The notes under the pieces were generated by a model that had not been told where the DNA came from, did not search any database, and saw only the letters and a list, made by a program, of their open reading frames with translations. DNA of 64,000 nt from assembly GCA_011037195.1 (NCBI GenBank), contig JAAEAF010003748.1, positions 53,054 to 117,053 on the forward strand, given 5' to 3'. This document shows, in pieces, positions 36,200 through 49,161 of the stretch (position 1 is the stretch's first letter; each line of letters opens with the position of its first letter). The position numbers and the translations under genes were made by a program. The DNA comes from Triatoma infestans (Eukaryota > Arthropoda > Insecta > Hemiptera > Reduviidae).

Positions 36200-37580
36200 G
36201 GAAAACTAATATGTTGCCTGAGAAAGAGGAATGCCGTGAAGAAGAATTACGGTGGAAACATTTTTGGAAAAAGAAGTTTTGTTTTGTATAAGTAAGTTTA
36301 AGAAAGAAAGAACCCCAGGTGAAGGCGATATAACTAATGAAGCAATTAGGTTAATAACCCCTATTATAATTAAACCCCTAACAATGTTATTTAACAATAC
36401 ATTAGAAATGGAAGAGACACCAAAACAATGGGATAAAATAAATATCATATTGAACGCGAAGGAAAAGAATACCCAAGACTTAAATAATTTTAGGCCAATA
36501 ATTCTACTACCAAACTTTTATAAACTGTTTATGATGGCGTTGAAGAACAGACTAATCATGTTATTAAATGAAAATCAACCGATAGAGCAAGCGGGATTCC
36601 GTAGAGGTTTCTCCACTATCGATCATTTGCAGGCAATAAACCAGATACTTGAAAAAGCAAGAGAGTATAGAATCAATATATATATTGCACTGATTGATTT
36701 TCAAAAAGCGTTTGACAGTGTGTGTCATAGCTGTCTATATGAGACTCTATATAAGCAAAATATATATACTCCCATGCGCTAATTCAAGTGAAAATGGACA
36801 GAATTGACCGGGAATTTGCAATGGAAAGAGGAGTCAGACAAGGGGTCTCCTTATTACCCAATATTTTTAACGCAGTGTAGTACAAGTGTTTAGAGAGCTA
36901 CATTGGGAGCATGTAGGTATAACCCATCAATGGAAAAAATGGAACAATTTGAGGTTTGCCGACCATGTAGTTTTGTTTGCTACTTCAGGGGAAGATTTGA
37001 TGAATATGATGGCGGACCTTCTTAAGCATGCTTCCAAAGCAGGGCTAAGCAGTAATTTCCAAAAAACAAAACTACTGACAAACGGACCTCAAACGGCAAT
37101 AAAGATAAACGGAAAAGAAATCAACTGGGTAAGTGAAGCAGTCTATTTAGGGCAGTTAATTTCTGTTAAAAGTAGAACTACGCAGGAGGTGAACAGAAGA
37201 GTTTCTATCAGTTGGAAGAAGTACTGGTCTCTTAAGCATATCTTCAAAGCTACGTTGAACATGGAGGTAAAGAAGAAGATTTTTGACACATGCAAAGCTC
37301 CAAGTATTCTGTATGGCGCACATACATAGTCTCTAATCAAAAGTACGAACAACGGTTACGCTGCACACAACGGGCTATTTAAAGGAGCCTTCTGGGCATG
37401 AAAAAAATATAGATAGAGTTCGGACCACTGTTATTAGAACAGTATCACACGTATCACAGATGTGGTGACGACAGCAAAAAAAAAAAGAAAGAAATGGAAT
37501 TGGGCTGGCCATCTGGGTAGATTGGATGATGAAACGTGGACACGATCCTGCAAATCTTTTGAGCTGTTGCTATAAAATTG
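36200..37580 (+). pseudogene. RTE-like retrotransposon ORF2, reverse transcriptase to C-terminus
   Basis: One long ORF (36252-36782) reads GEGDITNEAIRL, NNFRPIILLPNFYKLFM, IEQAGFRRGFSTIDHLQAIN and IYIALIDFQKAFDS with the first catalytic aspartate, then breaks. Other frames give MERGVRQGVSLLPN. A second ORF (36886-37329) reads LRFADHVVLFA, where the usual FADD has become FADH, then KTKLLTNG, AVYLGQLIS and ILYGAHT. Near 37500 a WAGHLGRLDDETW block matches the extreme C-terminus of this clade. 5' truncated, without the endonuclease. The lost aspartate means it could not copy even if frames were intact. Confidence 0.88.
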
Positions 37581-37599
37581 AGAAAAGTGAAAAAAAATC

Positions 37600-37693
37600 T
37601 GTTTGATACTTCCAGCACACATATAAAAACAGGCTGACTTTTGAGGCTAAATACTTCCAGCACACATATAAAAACAGGCTGTGACTTTTGAGG
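37600..37693 (+). repeat. Tandem duplication, two ~46-bp units
   Basis: atacttccagcacacatata, aaaacaggctg...acttttgaggct occurs twice in a row; the second unit has two extra bases (tg). Confidence 0.9.
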
Positions 37694-38184
37694 CTCAAAA
37701 TGGAACAGACCTTGACGGATCGACTTCTAGTGATCATTCTTAAACAATCTAATTGTATCAGTGACGTTTTCCACTACAATCACAACAACCTAAAGGTAGT
37801 AGGTTAAAGCGGCATGGGAAATAAATGGATTATTTGGTGACCGAAGTTCGAATAGTTTACGGCTATGTGCAAGAGATTAGCTTCTCGCTCTTGATGTCTG
37901 CTGCTCTTATTGATTGATGGAACGCTTTGTCAGCATTTGGAAAATTATGCTGAACCAGATAAAGTATCATTTGCCAACCAACATTGTTCTAAACAGAACT
38001 CTGAAGAGAATAGATGAGTATTTAGGTAAAGCAGATAAACAGTAGGTATGGACAAAATTTATATCGTAATGTATATGGTTCCGGCCCTGCAGGATACCTA
38101 ATTGGATAGATGGACGTTCAGCTTTTCTAAAAATTACGTAATTACTTTATTAAATTTCAGATCCCAGCTTATACATCTCAAATT
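37694..38184. other. Unassigned DNA with a SINE B scrap
   Basis: Near 38080-38150 the SINE B 3' body (ggatacctaattggatagat, ggacgttcagc) is recognisable, without its tRNA head. Confidence 0.4.
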
Positions 38185-38780
38185 TGGTGTGTAACGCTCA
38201 CACAACTTTTTCCAACTGGAATTATTACAATTAATAAAATTTCTTGCAGATTTTTTCTCAAGTTGCGGAGCGTCAACACCTGAGGTCATTGGCGCCTAGA
38301 GCCTTCTTAGTGCACTGGCGGCCTCAGGATAGCGAGCTGTAGAGGCTACTAGCAAGAGAAGATATGAACATGTTTACAATTAATGTTTTACGTTGCCGCT
38401 CCCCCCACAAACGTCCTAAAATCAAGTTTTCTCAAATTATATTTCAAATAAAAGTGTTAGGCTTGTACGGTGTAGGTAGTATGCTAAGATCAAAGAAAAT
38501 TATGGGAATGGTTTTCTGAAAGTTGGTAAAGCCTTCCGTAATGTAGCACTTCCGATTGGCAGATTTTTACCCAAATCTTTATATCACAATATCAAACTTA
38601 TGTTTCCTACGATTTTTACGGTTTATGAAATATTTGTTCACCCCACACACTATTCGCACACATACCATTGCTAAAAACAGTGTTTTATATTTTCGGGATC
38701 TTAAAACGTATTTCCAGTGAAAACTCGAATTCCGGAAATATGGAAGAAAGAATTGTGTTTGTTCGGAGCTTACAGCAAGG
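38185..38780 (-). repeat. Family D reverse copy carrying a SINE A body scrap
   Basis: tttggtgtgtaacgctcaca and cacaactttttccaactgga mark the end. 38250-38370 is a SINE A body piece (ctggcggcctcaggatagcg, agctgtagaggctactagc). 38400-38760 continues family D (aattatatttcaaataaaag, gcacttccgattgg, tttccagtgaaaactcg). Confidence 0.65.
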
Positions 38781-38914
38781 AACATATATAGAAGAAAACA
38801 TTGCTGAAGTTCGTAGTGAGATTCAAGAGGTTTTTTTTTGGAAATAACAAGAAGCCATTTTCGTTTCTCTGTTGTGGATATGTTGTTACACTTTTCAAAA
38901 GGTCAGGTCTGACT

Positions 38915-39480
38915 AACCACGTCGGTCATCAATTTTTACTTGCTTTTACTGCGTCCAATTCTCGAATTGCCACATGTTTTGAGCTCCCTTGAGTGCTAAA
39001 ACTTTTTTTCTGAGAATTTTCTTGACCGAGCGGTTTTTTCATATTTTCGCGATTCTTGAATGCAGATCCAACAATTTTCTTTATTTCGGTACTTATTTCG
39101 TATACATACAGTACACACATATATATATATATTGGGTAGAAATTTTACTCGAAAAATCAATTTTTGGGCGGTTCTGGGAAAGGTTGCATCTACTACTACT
39201 TCAAAATACCATGTGATTCTAATAACTATAGCATCCAGGCCACAATAAATACATTGACCAAAAATTTGAAGAAAATTGATTAACTCAAAAGAGTAAAGGA
39301 TCGGCTTGGGTTTGAATTCGTATATGTTCGTTAAACGGCATCCAACATTTTTCTAAACCAATTAATTCTATTTAAAACATTCTCCTAAGACAATTGTTGT
39401 TAAGGGAATTCTAGAACAGTTGAGATGTTAGGCCTCCATCTAAAGTGCGATCAGTTTGGTTTACCTTCCACCATTATTTG
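38915..39480 (+). repeat. Family D, diverged copy
   Basis: gagctcccttgagtgctaaa, gcagatccaacaattttctt, ggccacaataaatacattg-type and ctaaagtgcgatcagtttgg blocks remain in family D order. Confidence 0.5.
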
Positions 39481-40189
39481 GTGGCAGTTCGGGGAAATAA
39501 ATGTTTAAATAAAGATTTCGATTAAAAAAAAAATTGTTAATCTGAAGTGTGAGAATTGCAGTAAACAGTTTGTGGCGATTGGGGAGTGTCCTAGTTTTAC
39601 CCAAATTTCTATTGATTAGAGATAATTTTGGTTTATTTTCTATTTCAGTTGATCATTTCCAGATGTGAAATAAGATCCTTTATCCTATATTCTGATAGAT
39701 TAACTGAAGTTATCTTCTTGCCTGTAACAGATCTCTATCTCTGTGGATGAGTTAATGAAGATACATTGAATATAAATTAGATTCTGCATAGTATTAAATC
39801 GATAATTGTACCAACTAAGTATTAACTTCGCCTTAAGCAGGGCTTGCCATGGCTAACTTTATCATGAGTAGGTAGGCTACATTCAGTAACTTCTACAGTC
39901 TTTACCGATAGATAGTCTATCAGTTTCACCAGCAAGAAGCTTGAAGAGCGTTCCACTTTTCTAGTTATATTACCTTCAATACTTAAGAGTCTGGCACACT
40001 AAAACTGCCAGGGGCAACCTCTAGCCAATAGCTGACTCAGTAAATATATTCTGACTTGCTGAGCTTAATGTTTGTGTGAATTGAGTGACTCCATTTAATT
40101 CAGAATTGCTATCTAGTATACAATTAACTCCTACTTAGTTAATATAAGTTTGATGAGACGTTACTTCTGGCAGGTCCTTGGCTAATTAT
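39481..40189. other. Unassigned DNA
   Basis: Nothing I can support. Confidence 0.4.
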
Positions 40190-40900
40190 GTACTCTCTCT
40201 GTTTCCGATATAAAAGAAAGTTTTCTAAATCAATCAAATTTTCTAAATTCAATTTCCAGCGGAAATACATGTTTTGGGGCCAATTTAAATACGAAAAAAT
40301 GTTTTCAGCGAATGAGTTTGTGTGCGAGTATTATGCATGTGGTGGTATAGCTCTACCTTTTAAAAAAATATCTCATACAACGAAAAATCGTAGAAAAACT
40401 TTATATACCGTATAAGAATCTTTAGCATACCAGACGCGAAGGTTTCAGCCTAAATCCATCAGCTAAAAGTCAATTTTCAGCTCTCTCTTCTGCGACCTGA
40501 AAATCTGTTGTGACCCAAGAGCATTCTTATGGATTGCCGGTCTCCTCTCATTACACACAACACTGCCCATCGCTGGACAGTGAGCTGTAGAGGCTAGGAG
40601 CGTCTAGGAAAAGAAAATCTATTGGTAGCAGTTCACAGAGTGCTGCAAAGCTAAGCTTTTCTCTGAGTGTTCTGTTCACTTACTTGTACCACCTACATAA
40701 CATTAAGATTCATTAAATCACTTGCTAGAATTCATGGTTGGTGAAAATCAGTTTACGGAGGTGCAAATTTACAGAATAGGCGTCGTCTGGGGAAGTTTTT
40801 CTAAAATGACACGTACGATTTATTTAAGCTTTGCATGCTAACTGCTTAGATTGGAACCTATTACTTTCACTTGAAACACTTTGCCACAGTAAGCATCACT
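40190..40900 (+). repeat. Family D fragments around a SINE A body scrap
   Basis: 40190-40470 shows family D start features (tttccgatataaaagaaagt, atttccagcggaaatacatg). 40490-40620 shows SINE A body in reverse (acacaacactgcccatcgct, ggacagtgagctgtagagg). 40740-40880 resumes a weak monomer. Confidence 0.5.
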
Positions 40901-41394
40901 GTGGCTTGTTGTATAAAGGGAAATACAAAATAAAGTAGGAGTGGTCTAATGTGTTTATTACAGAAAACCTCACATACATTTGTACAAATTAGCCATTATA
41001 GTTTGATTTTTTGCAAAGCCCAGAGCGTCATCAAAGACTAAAATCCAATTACAAAGAACAAAAAACAGAGACACACGTATGACCCCGTTCGCCACAGTAA
41101 TCAGCATTACTGTTATCTGTTATCAGCATTCTGTTATCTGTTACAACCAGAACCATTTGGGCGACCTGTTTCTTGGTTGAACTAATGGTCTTTTTCTGTT
41201 CCATCACGTTCTATCAATAGGGCAAAAACCGAAACAGTTACAGATAGGTGACTACAAATCTTTGAGGCTATTGCATTTAAGTAACATTTTATTCTAACCC
41301 ATAAACTGGAAATACTAACGAGGCAGAGCCTTGATAGTTTTGTTCAGTCGCAATTCTGCGACTCTACTTGGTTGAGTGAGATGTTTCTATGTCT
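40901..41394. other. Unassigned DNA
   Basis: A short tandem (cagcatt.ctgttatctgtt, two units) is at 41101-41143. Otherwise nothing. Confidence 0.4.
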
Positions 41395-41772
41395 TTCACG
41401 GACCTCTCTAGGCATTTGGTTGTATCCCTTACTGGGCATTCTGGTTTAAGGAGACACCTCTAGATAATGGGGCTCATAGCAGACCTCTTCTGTAGAGTCT
41501 GGGAGGTTTCCTCACCCATCCATGTTATGACAGATTGCTTGGGTTTTGAGGAAATTCGGTTCAGGATCTTTGATCGGAACAAGATGTCTGTGGAAGAGTT
41601 TAGGCTATTTCCTTTTAAGACTGCAGTGAATCTTAGAGGGTTAAATACGGGTCTGAATTTTTGTTCTGACCCATTTTCTTGTTGTTTTTCTTGGGAAAAG
41701 CTATATGGGCCCAGTGGGGCTTTGGATAGCGTAGGTTTTGGTCCCTCCACAAGACGAATAATAATAATAACT
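41395..41772 (+). pseudogene. I/R1-like LINE 3' end, second copy
   Basis: Matches 23265-23660: a SGHCGLRRH-equivalent region, MGLIADLFCRVWE, DCLGFEEIRFRIFDRN and the 3' UTR (gctttggatagcgtagg), ending in a short (TAA)n tail. It is shorter and lacks the RNase H part. Confidence 0.85.
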
Positions 41773-42530
41773 ACTTAGTTAATTAGAACTACATGAATCA
41801 ATTTATTGAACAAATCAGTTAATTAACACTTGTATTTTTAATGCATTTTTATAATCGCAATTATCTAATCGTCAAACTAGTAGTAGATGAATCAATTTAT
41901 TTCATCATTTATTGATCTGAAAATGACACCTACGATTTAAAACCTTGTATTTTTAATGAACTATAATTTGTCATAATGTTTAAAAGCGCACAAGTAAAAG
42001 AGAGAGGGAACCTGTTAGAAAGGAATGATTCATGATTCGGTGGACACCATATTTAAGCTTGTTGCTCTGTGCTGGCTGGATGATTGCATTTTTAGTAGTT
42101 TAGGTATGGGGAGGAGGCAGGCCAACAGGCCCTTTTGGGACACCCTCTGGGATGCTACGCCACATTTCATCTTCAAAAACAGCCACATTGATATTCGGGT
42201 CGTTTCGCCGGCCACTTGTAGTGCCTGTTTGGCCGGATGCCAACTATTTACATTCATACAATCGCACCTTCTCATTTTCTATTTTCATCATTTATAAAAA
42301 GTTCTTTCACGGATTAATATTCACACATAAATGTGCTATTGCCTCCCTGAGCAGTACTAATCTGTATACAACCTATTATGTGATCACATTTACCTCTTGA
42401 ATTGAACCTAATTGTATTTAGACGATTCTGAAGCTTTCACTGTGTTAATTTTCTGCTCCACTGTGAATATCACTGTTTTGTTTTTGTCGCTTAGTTTTTA
42501 TTACCACAGAAAAAGAGTTTGATTTCAATC
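41773..42530. other. Unassigned DNA
   Basis: A pair of ORFs on opposite strands at 42025-42297 has no recognisable family. Confidence 0.4.
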
Positions 42531-42860
42531 CTTTACTTTCTCTTACTGCTTTAAAAGGAAGTCTAGTGTCGGGTTAAATTTTCGATGTTGAGTTTTCACC
42601 GGAATTAATGTTTTGAAGCCCTACATAGGCGGAAAAATGATATTAGCAAATGGTTTATTTCAATGTCAATCAGGTCTCAGATTGAATGCCACTTTATTTA
42701 AAGTCCGATAAAGAGTGGCAATGACAATGCTGAGGAATAGACCTTTATCTTGGGAGATAGCATCATTTAGTAAATAGATAAAAGTAAAGTAATGCCTATT
42801 TCTTCAGGCAGGCTTTTCCATCTGCTATCAGGTATTATATATGAAGGTGCCTAGGAAACA
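42531..42860. repeat. Family D start fragment and SINE B scrap
   Basis: 42531-42640 (+) carries ctttactttctcttactgct and gttgagttttcaccgg. 42788-42860 (-) is the SINE B 3' body (aaagtaatgcctatttcttc, aggcaggc). Confidence 0.65.
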
Positions 42861-42899
42861 TACTTTACTATATATCTATATTCTTTGTTTATATTGTAC

Positions 42900-44171
42900 A
42901 TTAAACTCTTAAGGGTTTAAGTGTTAATGACAAAAAAGAACTAATTATGTTACTATTTGCCGACGTTGTGGTTCTATTCGGGCAGTCTTGGAGTGATACC
43001 GTAAATAAATTGAGAATACTAGATAAATACTGTAGCAATCATTCCATAATTTTAAACCCCGATAAAACGAAAATAATCCCTTTCAGTTCGGCTAGTAGGC
43101 AAAAAAAGTTTAAAGATATATTTTGGCAAGGTAAGCTATTAAATTTTGACAAGCAATACACATACCTGGGAGTACCTTTTAGCTCTTCTGGTAAATTTAG
43201 AAATGCCGCCAAATATTTTGTTGATAGGTCTGTCCCGCAAATCGCAAAAATAATAAATATTTTGGTAAAAAGTAAGTGCAATTCTTGGGACAGTAGAGTG
43301 AAACTTTTTGATTCTATAGCTTCTGCAACTCTCTTGTATGGATCAGAAATTTGGGGTATGAATTACTTAAACGTGGCAGAAAGAGCACAGGTCCGATTTT
43401 TTAAGCAGCTGCTGTGTTGGCCTAAAAACACGCCCGATTATATAGTTAGGCTAGAAACAGGGAGATTACCATTGAGTGTCACTATTTTAAAGAGAATTTT
43501 ACTCTACTAAAAATATTGGCCATGGAAGAAGACAGGATTCCGAAACTCTGCTCCACTGCTTTGAAAAACTGGACTCTTTAAACGAAAGGAATAGAAATTG
43601 GGAAAGAAATTGGTTCACACTGCTACGTCAATGGCTGTATAGTATTGGTGAATTCGACATTATAGGTAGCAATGATTTAAATCATGTCAAAAGCTTAATT
43701 CCAAGTATACTGGAAAAATGGACGAATTATGTCGTCAGTTTAGACATAGAAAGAGCAATCAACTCTAGCTACAGTGCTATCTATAGAAATACAAGTGGGT
43801 TGAGCGTGTCGGAGGACTACCTGAGATATACTTACGCAATAGACAAATTAAGGGTTGTTAGCCAATTAAGGGTATCTAGTAACAAGGTAATTAAAATATG
43901 GTTTAAAAAAGGTGGGAACCATGTGATAAATACGGACTCCATTTGTATCTTGTGCAACTTAAATAAATTAGAAAATCTGGAACACATCCTGATCCAGTGC
44001 CCAATCTATAGCCCGATGAGGAAGCATTATTTCTCACACATATCCCCAACTGAAATTGAATCTGACTTATGTAACAAGTTGCTGACAATACAATCTCTCG
44101 ACCACTTAAATAAGCTGCACTATTTCATTACTGAAGTCCTCAAGTTAAGATCATTCATTATTAATGAATAA
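42900..44171 (+). pseudogene. LINE ORF2: RT palm to C-terminal zinc knuckle
   Basis: The first ORF (42947-43510) starts inside the RT palm with LLFADVVVLFG, where the FADD box has lost one aspartate. It continues ILNPDKTKIIPFSS (thumb), YTYLGVPFS, ATLLYGSEIWG and LLCWPKNTPDYIVRLETG. After one frameshift near 43510 the same protein continues (NERNRNWERNW, 43800 onward) to a C-terminal CILCN...LEHILIQCPIY zinc knuckle (C-x2-C-x~12-H-x4-C) and stops at 44171. It encodes the RT/target-priming protein of a Jockey/I-related element. The 5' part is missing. The 3' end was copied into 30361-31252. Confidence 0.85.
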
Positions 44172-44950
44172 TACATTATATTGTTATATTATATTATTAA
44201 TAATAATCGCTGCAGAAAGAAAGGTTAAAAGTAATAAGTAAGCAAAAGTAAATTGAAATAAAGTAAAAATAAATAAATTTGTAAATATTTAAGTGTATAT
44301 ATGTCTGTTTGTGAGTGTTGCGTTGTGTGTGTACGCGGATATATAGCGTACAGGTGATTGGGAAGATAAAATGAATTAATTTCATGTTAATTAAAATTTT
44401 AATTAAAATATTTAGAAGAAACTGTGTGTGAGCGTTTGTTGTTATTAAGTAAGTTTTTATTTTATTTATTTCCCGAGTGCTACTTCAAATTTGTTCAGTT
44501 TAGAAAATATTTTGTACAATTATTTTTCATCTTTAGTATTCCTGTAAGATATGTGAGTGTGTGTGTGTGTGTGTATGTATGTATGAGCGGATGAAAACCA
44601 TGAATATTGAAGGAAAAAAGAAAGAAAAAAAAAAACTGAATCATTTGTAATTAATGTCAGTAAAATATCTCTATAGAAGAAATTACGTTCTATTCGATTA
44701 TGTTTATACTTTACTAAGTCTTTATTTTATTTACCCGAGTTTTAAATTTGTGCAGTTAAGAATGTACTTTGATTTGCAATTGATTTTTGTATTTGTTTTA
44801 TGTGCCACACTGATGTATTATTTATCTGGCACAGAACCCCTGTAATGTGTTTAACACTAAATACAGTATATTTCATTTCATATATTTATATTCATATTAA
44901 TACTTATCTATATTCACATTAATACTTATCTATATTCATATTAATAATCA
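44172..44950 (+). repeat. 3' UTR and tail of the zinc-knuckle LINE
   Basis: It contains a GT run at 44556-44583 and the terminus acagtatatttcatttca, shared with the 30-kb copy. After it come three tandem copies of a ~22-bp unit (cttatctatattca.attaata), a plausible 3' tail repeat. Confidence 0.75.
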
Positions 44951-45429
44951 ATCAAAATCCAAGGCCAACATCAACAATAGTTTATTTTGACAAATGTTTC
45001 TCTCTTAATCTGTGTGAAATTAGCAGTACCAATAATTCACCATTTTTTGAACTGGTCCCTTTCTAGCAGGTAGAAGATCCCTAAATATATACCGTAAAAG
45101 AGATGACCACAATCAGGCCGCGTACAGGGGCTGGTGTAACTATGGATGATTCCTAAAAAATGAGAAAGAAATTAGTCTATAGGTTTTTGAATGGGAGCGT
45201 TGTAGTGGTGAGCGCGCAATGACATCATATCCGGCATATAATTGGTTGCCGCCATGTTGGTCACCCCTGATCCGACCCATCCTCAACTGAGCCTCTCTAC
45301 AGATAATCATCCTGAATCAGGTTTTCCCTTTTTCTGTGCGTCTCCATTTTTCATTCATCTTTACAGTCAGTTTTAAAAGTGCACTCTGAAAAACCCACCA
45401 CTCCTCCAGATTCTCTTACCAATTTTTGC
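44951..45429. other. Unassigned DNA
   Basis: 45190-45330 is GC-richer and holds gttgccgccatgttgg, a YY1/Pho-like sequence, but no gene is evident. Confidence 0.35.
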
Positions 45430-46060
45430 TATCTTTTCTAAAAACCCGGCATGAAACATTCACACAACGTTCTTTTACTCAGTTATTACAATTTTAATTC
45501 CCAATTTTTCTTGTGAATTAAAATTATCATGGGAAGTATAGTTAGTATTGTTAGACATATTCAGGTTGAATATGAATACATTTTATGGCACCGCACTCTG
45601 CCAGCCACCAGCGAAACTTTAGCTTGAAGTTACTATTAATAGGGATGGTAGCCAATGTGGCTTATACTCCTGACCCCCAAACACGCTCCTAAGAAGCCTC
45701 CCCCATGTCCGGTCCTTAACCGGTCCTATCTCTACCGATCTGACTGCATCTGAGATCCAATATCTCAAGACATATGTATTTAATCTCCAATAGTTTAAAG
45801 TTAAACCGAACTCACACATTTCCCTGAAAATTACTAAATTCAATTTCTCTGGACAAATCTTTAATAAAAAAGTGGCGATAGGTTTGTTCATAAGAGAATT
45901 GCTCGAGAAACTGAAAAAAATTATTTTTTGTAATGTCCAATTTCCGGTTACGGATTTCGGCCGAAGCCTTAGAGTTTGGCCTTGACAAAAAGATCGGCAA
46001 TATTTAAATAGAATGTGTAGTTTTAGCTTCCTGCGCTTGCTTAATTGGACATATTAGCTT
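45430..46060 (-). repeat. Family D, diverged reverse copy
   Basis: ccggcatgaaacattcacac and aacgttcttttactcagtta at the left; weaker monomer blocks to the right (aaatctttaataaaaaagtg, atttccggttacgg). Confidence 0.55.
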
Positions 46061-47354
46061 GTTCTCACACATACATATACGCTTACAAAGATAAATATAT
46101 CATATAACATAAAACATAAAAGTAAGAAATCAAGGCAATTTAGTTTCCTGGTAGATATTTTTACCCGTACATGGATTAAAAGGAATCTCTTCCATATTGT
46201 CGGCCCTTCTTAACATACTTAATTTTCAGAATTAAGTAACAGGGCGATCCACCTAATGACAAGAGGGATATTAAAGAATGTGGCAGTTGCTAACCGCAAT
46301 GCTGTGGTTGAGTCTTCACTTCAATGTAAACTGACTTTGTTTTGTGCAAGTCTGATTTATCGCTATTTATCAAGATGATGGGCGAACACCAAAACCAGTC
46401 GATGACTGCAAAATGAAACAGGCTATCACAGAAAACAACTCTGATTAAATGTGTGCCACTAACTTTTCCTGCAAGAAGAGGTGTTACAATAGCAGAATAC
46501 CTCATTATCTATACCCGATATAATAGCACCCAAACTGCAGATCGCAATGAAGGCTTCACTAAAGGAATGTAGATATATATACTTGAAAATGAGACGCACT
46601 GACATGTGAGAGAATTCAAGTGTCAGATAGTAAGTCGTTTAATAGGTGACTGTCCTAAATTTTATTTGCAAACCAACTGTTATCTACAACTTCTTTTTTG
46701 TAACTTTATTTCCCATTTAGTTCCTTAATTGGTGATTTGTTTTTTGTTTTGGCAGTTTCATTGAAGCTAAGGGATATATTGCTGGTCTTAGCTAATTGCA
46801 GATCCACTCTGTCACTCTGGTTACTCACAGAGTCTCCTCTATTTAGTTACAAGTATCTAGAGAAAGTACACTGAAGACAATACGCTTATAATCTCTGCAA
46901 TAGCATTCAATTTTTTATTAAAACAAATATACATATAATGACTAAGTGAAAGCTGTGATTATTTGACATAATTAATGAATAATAATGTTCTGTATATTTA
47001 TTACAATTTCTTTTAATTACAAATTTTTATTATAATTTTATTGTTAGCAATGCCTTATTTATTAAAACTCTTTGTTAGTATCGTATTTGGTAGGTCATAA
47101 CATTCATTAATAAAGCGATAGTCTTTTAAATAATTTGTGTCATCGCTACCTCCAGATTCACTAAATATCTTATAAATAGTTTAATCTAATGTATATATTA
47201 TAATAGATATATATAGTTATGTAAATAAAAAGGTGAAAGGGTAATCAGAGAATCTTTCAATAGATTGTATTGAGTAATGGGTTTATCTATCTATAGCAGA
47301 ATGCGGTGAGCTTAGCCAACACTCACACACACTAACATCTCTCTCTCACACACA

Positions 47355-47427
<73 letters not shown>

Positions 47428-47589
47428 ACTTCACAGAAACTAAAAGAATATAGAGGTGCTCTTACACAAACAAGTTGGCAACTCTTGATGAGTACATTGC
47501 CTCCATGAGCGACTGTAGGAGCTGAACGAGAGTTGTAAAACATTTACGATCGCGCTAAATATTATACTTTTCCGAAAATAGTTGAAACT
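46061..47589. other. Unassigned, AT-rich, with CA/TA microsatellite
   Basis: CA-rich then (TA)n simple sequence at 47322-47425. No gene recognised. Confidence 0.45.
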
Positions 47590-48500
47590 TGTTATAAAAC
47601 AAACACTCACACGATCCTCTCTTAATGCAATTATTTAAATTTTAATTTGTTTGGCCTCCGGACAGTGTTGTCTCGCTACAGACAACACTGTCCATCTCCT
47701 AATAGTGAGCTGTTGAGGCTCCCATGAAGAAAAAATCTAAGGGTAGCACTGGACTCGAACCCCGGACCTCCGCGTGGGATCCCAACGCGCTAACCACTTA
47801 GCTAATCCCTCTCCTTTGAATTTTAATTAACAGTTTTTCTGAGAACTTGGGATTTTTACTTAAACATTTGTATTTAGGTCTAAGTTTGACACTACTTTGT
47901 AAGGAAACCCTCCTGTAGCTCTCTTATATCTATGCCGTTAGAAGTTTAAATAAAGTCGTTGGAACCGTATTCGGGGAATTTTTGAAAAACTTGGGAACCC
48001 ATTCGCTGTAACATTATCTTCAACGTGTAACCGGTAACCTGATTTCTTCAAATTTGGAATTCTTGCGATTCATTTTATGAACCTTAATATTTCATAGGAG
48101 GGAGAACCGTATTTTCAATGAAACAGCACTTTATAGGAATGCTTGATGTAGATTGTTGCAGCTCTCACAACTTTCCAAGTATCAGTTTTCCTAAAAAAAA
48201 TTTTTCACATGAAAGTGATAAATCCTTAAATATGCCTTGTGGGCGAAGTTTAGCGGGATCAGTGAGATCTTTATCCTAATACTTTGTAAGAACCAAGGTT
48301 GTTTCAAATTGCATTTTGAATCACAAACGTTCTTCATAAATAAAACAGCAAAGGAGATATTTGGAGTGGTTTGATTCTTTCTGTTTTCTTCCTGCTAACA
48401 TTGAAAGGATTTGAGGCCATTCAAACAAAGATGGCCCACCTTTTAAAGTAGGCAACTGGTAACATCAAAAAAATGATCAGCTTTCTTTGTATAATATCGG
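47590..48500 (-). repeat. Family D reverse copy interrupted by SINE A
   Basis: acaaacactcacacgatcct and ctcttaatgcaattattt mark the end; monomer blocks follow to about 48500 (aagtcgttggaaccgtattc, aacctgatttcttcaaattt). A SINE A lies at 47650-47817. Confidence 0.65.
47650..47817 (-). mobile_element. SINE A, reverse copy
   Basis: Box B is at 47751-47761 (reverse of GGTTCGAGTCC); the box A region reads gctaaccacttagctaatcc in reverse. The flanks share aattttaatt (about 47640 and 47820), a likely target duplication. The body holds a perfect 13-bp hairpin at 47661-47692. Confidence 0.88.
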
Positions 48501-49159
48501 AACAAACAGACTGACAGATAGAAGAAAAAAAGTCAGGTTTTTGCTCCATTTTCTTAAAATGGTATGAAATATGAAAGCTTTAATGGAGCAACAATTCGAA
48601 AAGAACGGATGTTTTATATATATATATTAGAATAATGATCAGAAAGTGCTTTAATGCGCACAAGTAAATATATAATATATAATGAAGTGTTGGAAAGCAA
48701 TAGTAGTGTAAAGGCTCGTGTCACTAATTGGAATGTCAAGATAGTGACCAATATTTCATTATGTAGTGTTATTGTTATTATCAGAGCCATGAGTTAGTTA
48801 CTGGTGGTTCAGTTATTACTTCAGCTGCTTGCATTCTATAATGAAGTTTTATTATTTTTTGTATTAGCAGGTGCAATAAAGTAATATAGTAATCAGTAAA
48901 CTGAGATAGATAGATGATAAACTACAGAATTCTACCATGATTAAAGTATACATAGTTTCCAGAGCGCTAAATGTCTATTCGACAGCCCATTACAATGTGT
49001 TTATCAACTTCATAATTGCTACACTATAACAAGATTCTATCGGAGAATAGGTGCTCTATTTGTTTTAATTTTCGTTAAAAACAGGCCAACAGTAGTAGAA
49101 TAATTAAAAGACTAGAAGCAACTACTGAACACAAAAAGGATTCCATTTAATTCTAAACT
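48501..49159. other. Unassigned DNA
   Basis: AT-rich; no feature recognised. Confidence 0.4.
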
Positions 49160-49161
49160 CG

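Noticed and set aside
45230..45270. YY1/Pho-like gccgccatgttgg as a promoter
   Set aside because: A single short motif without a gene is not enough.
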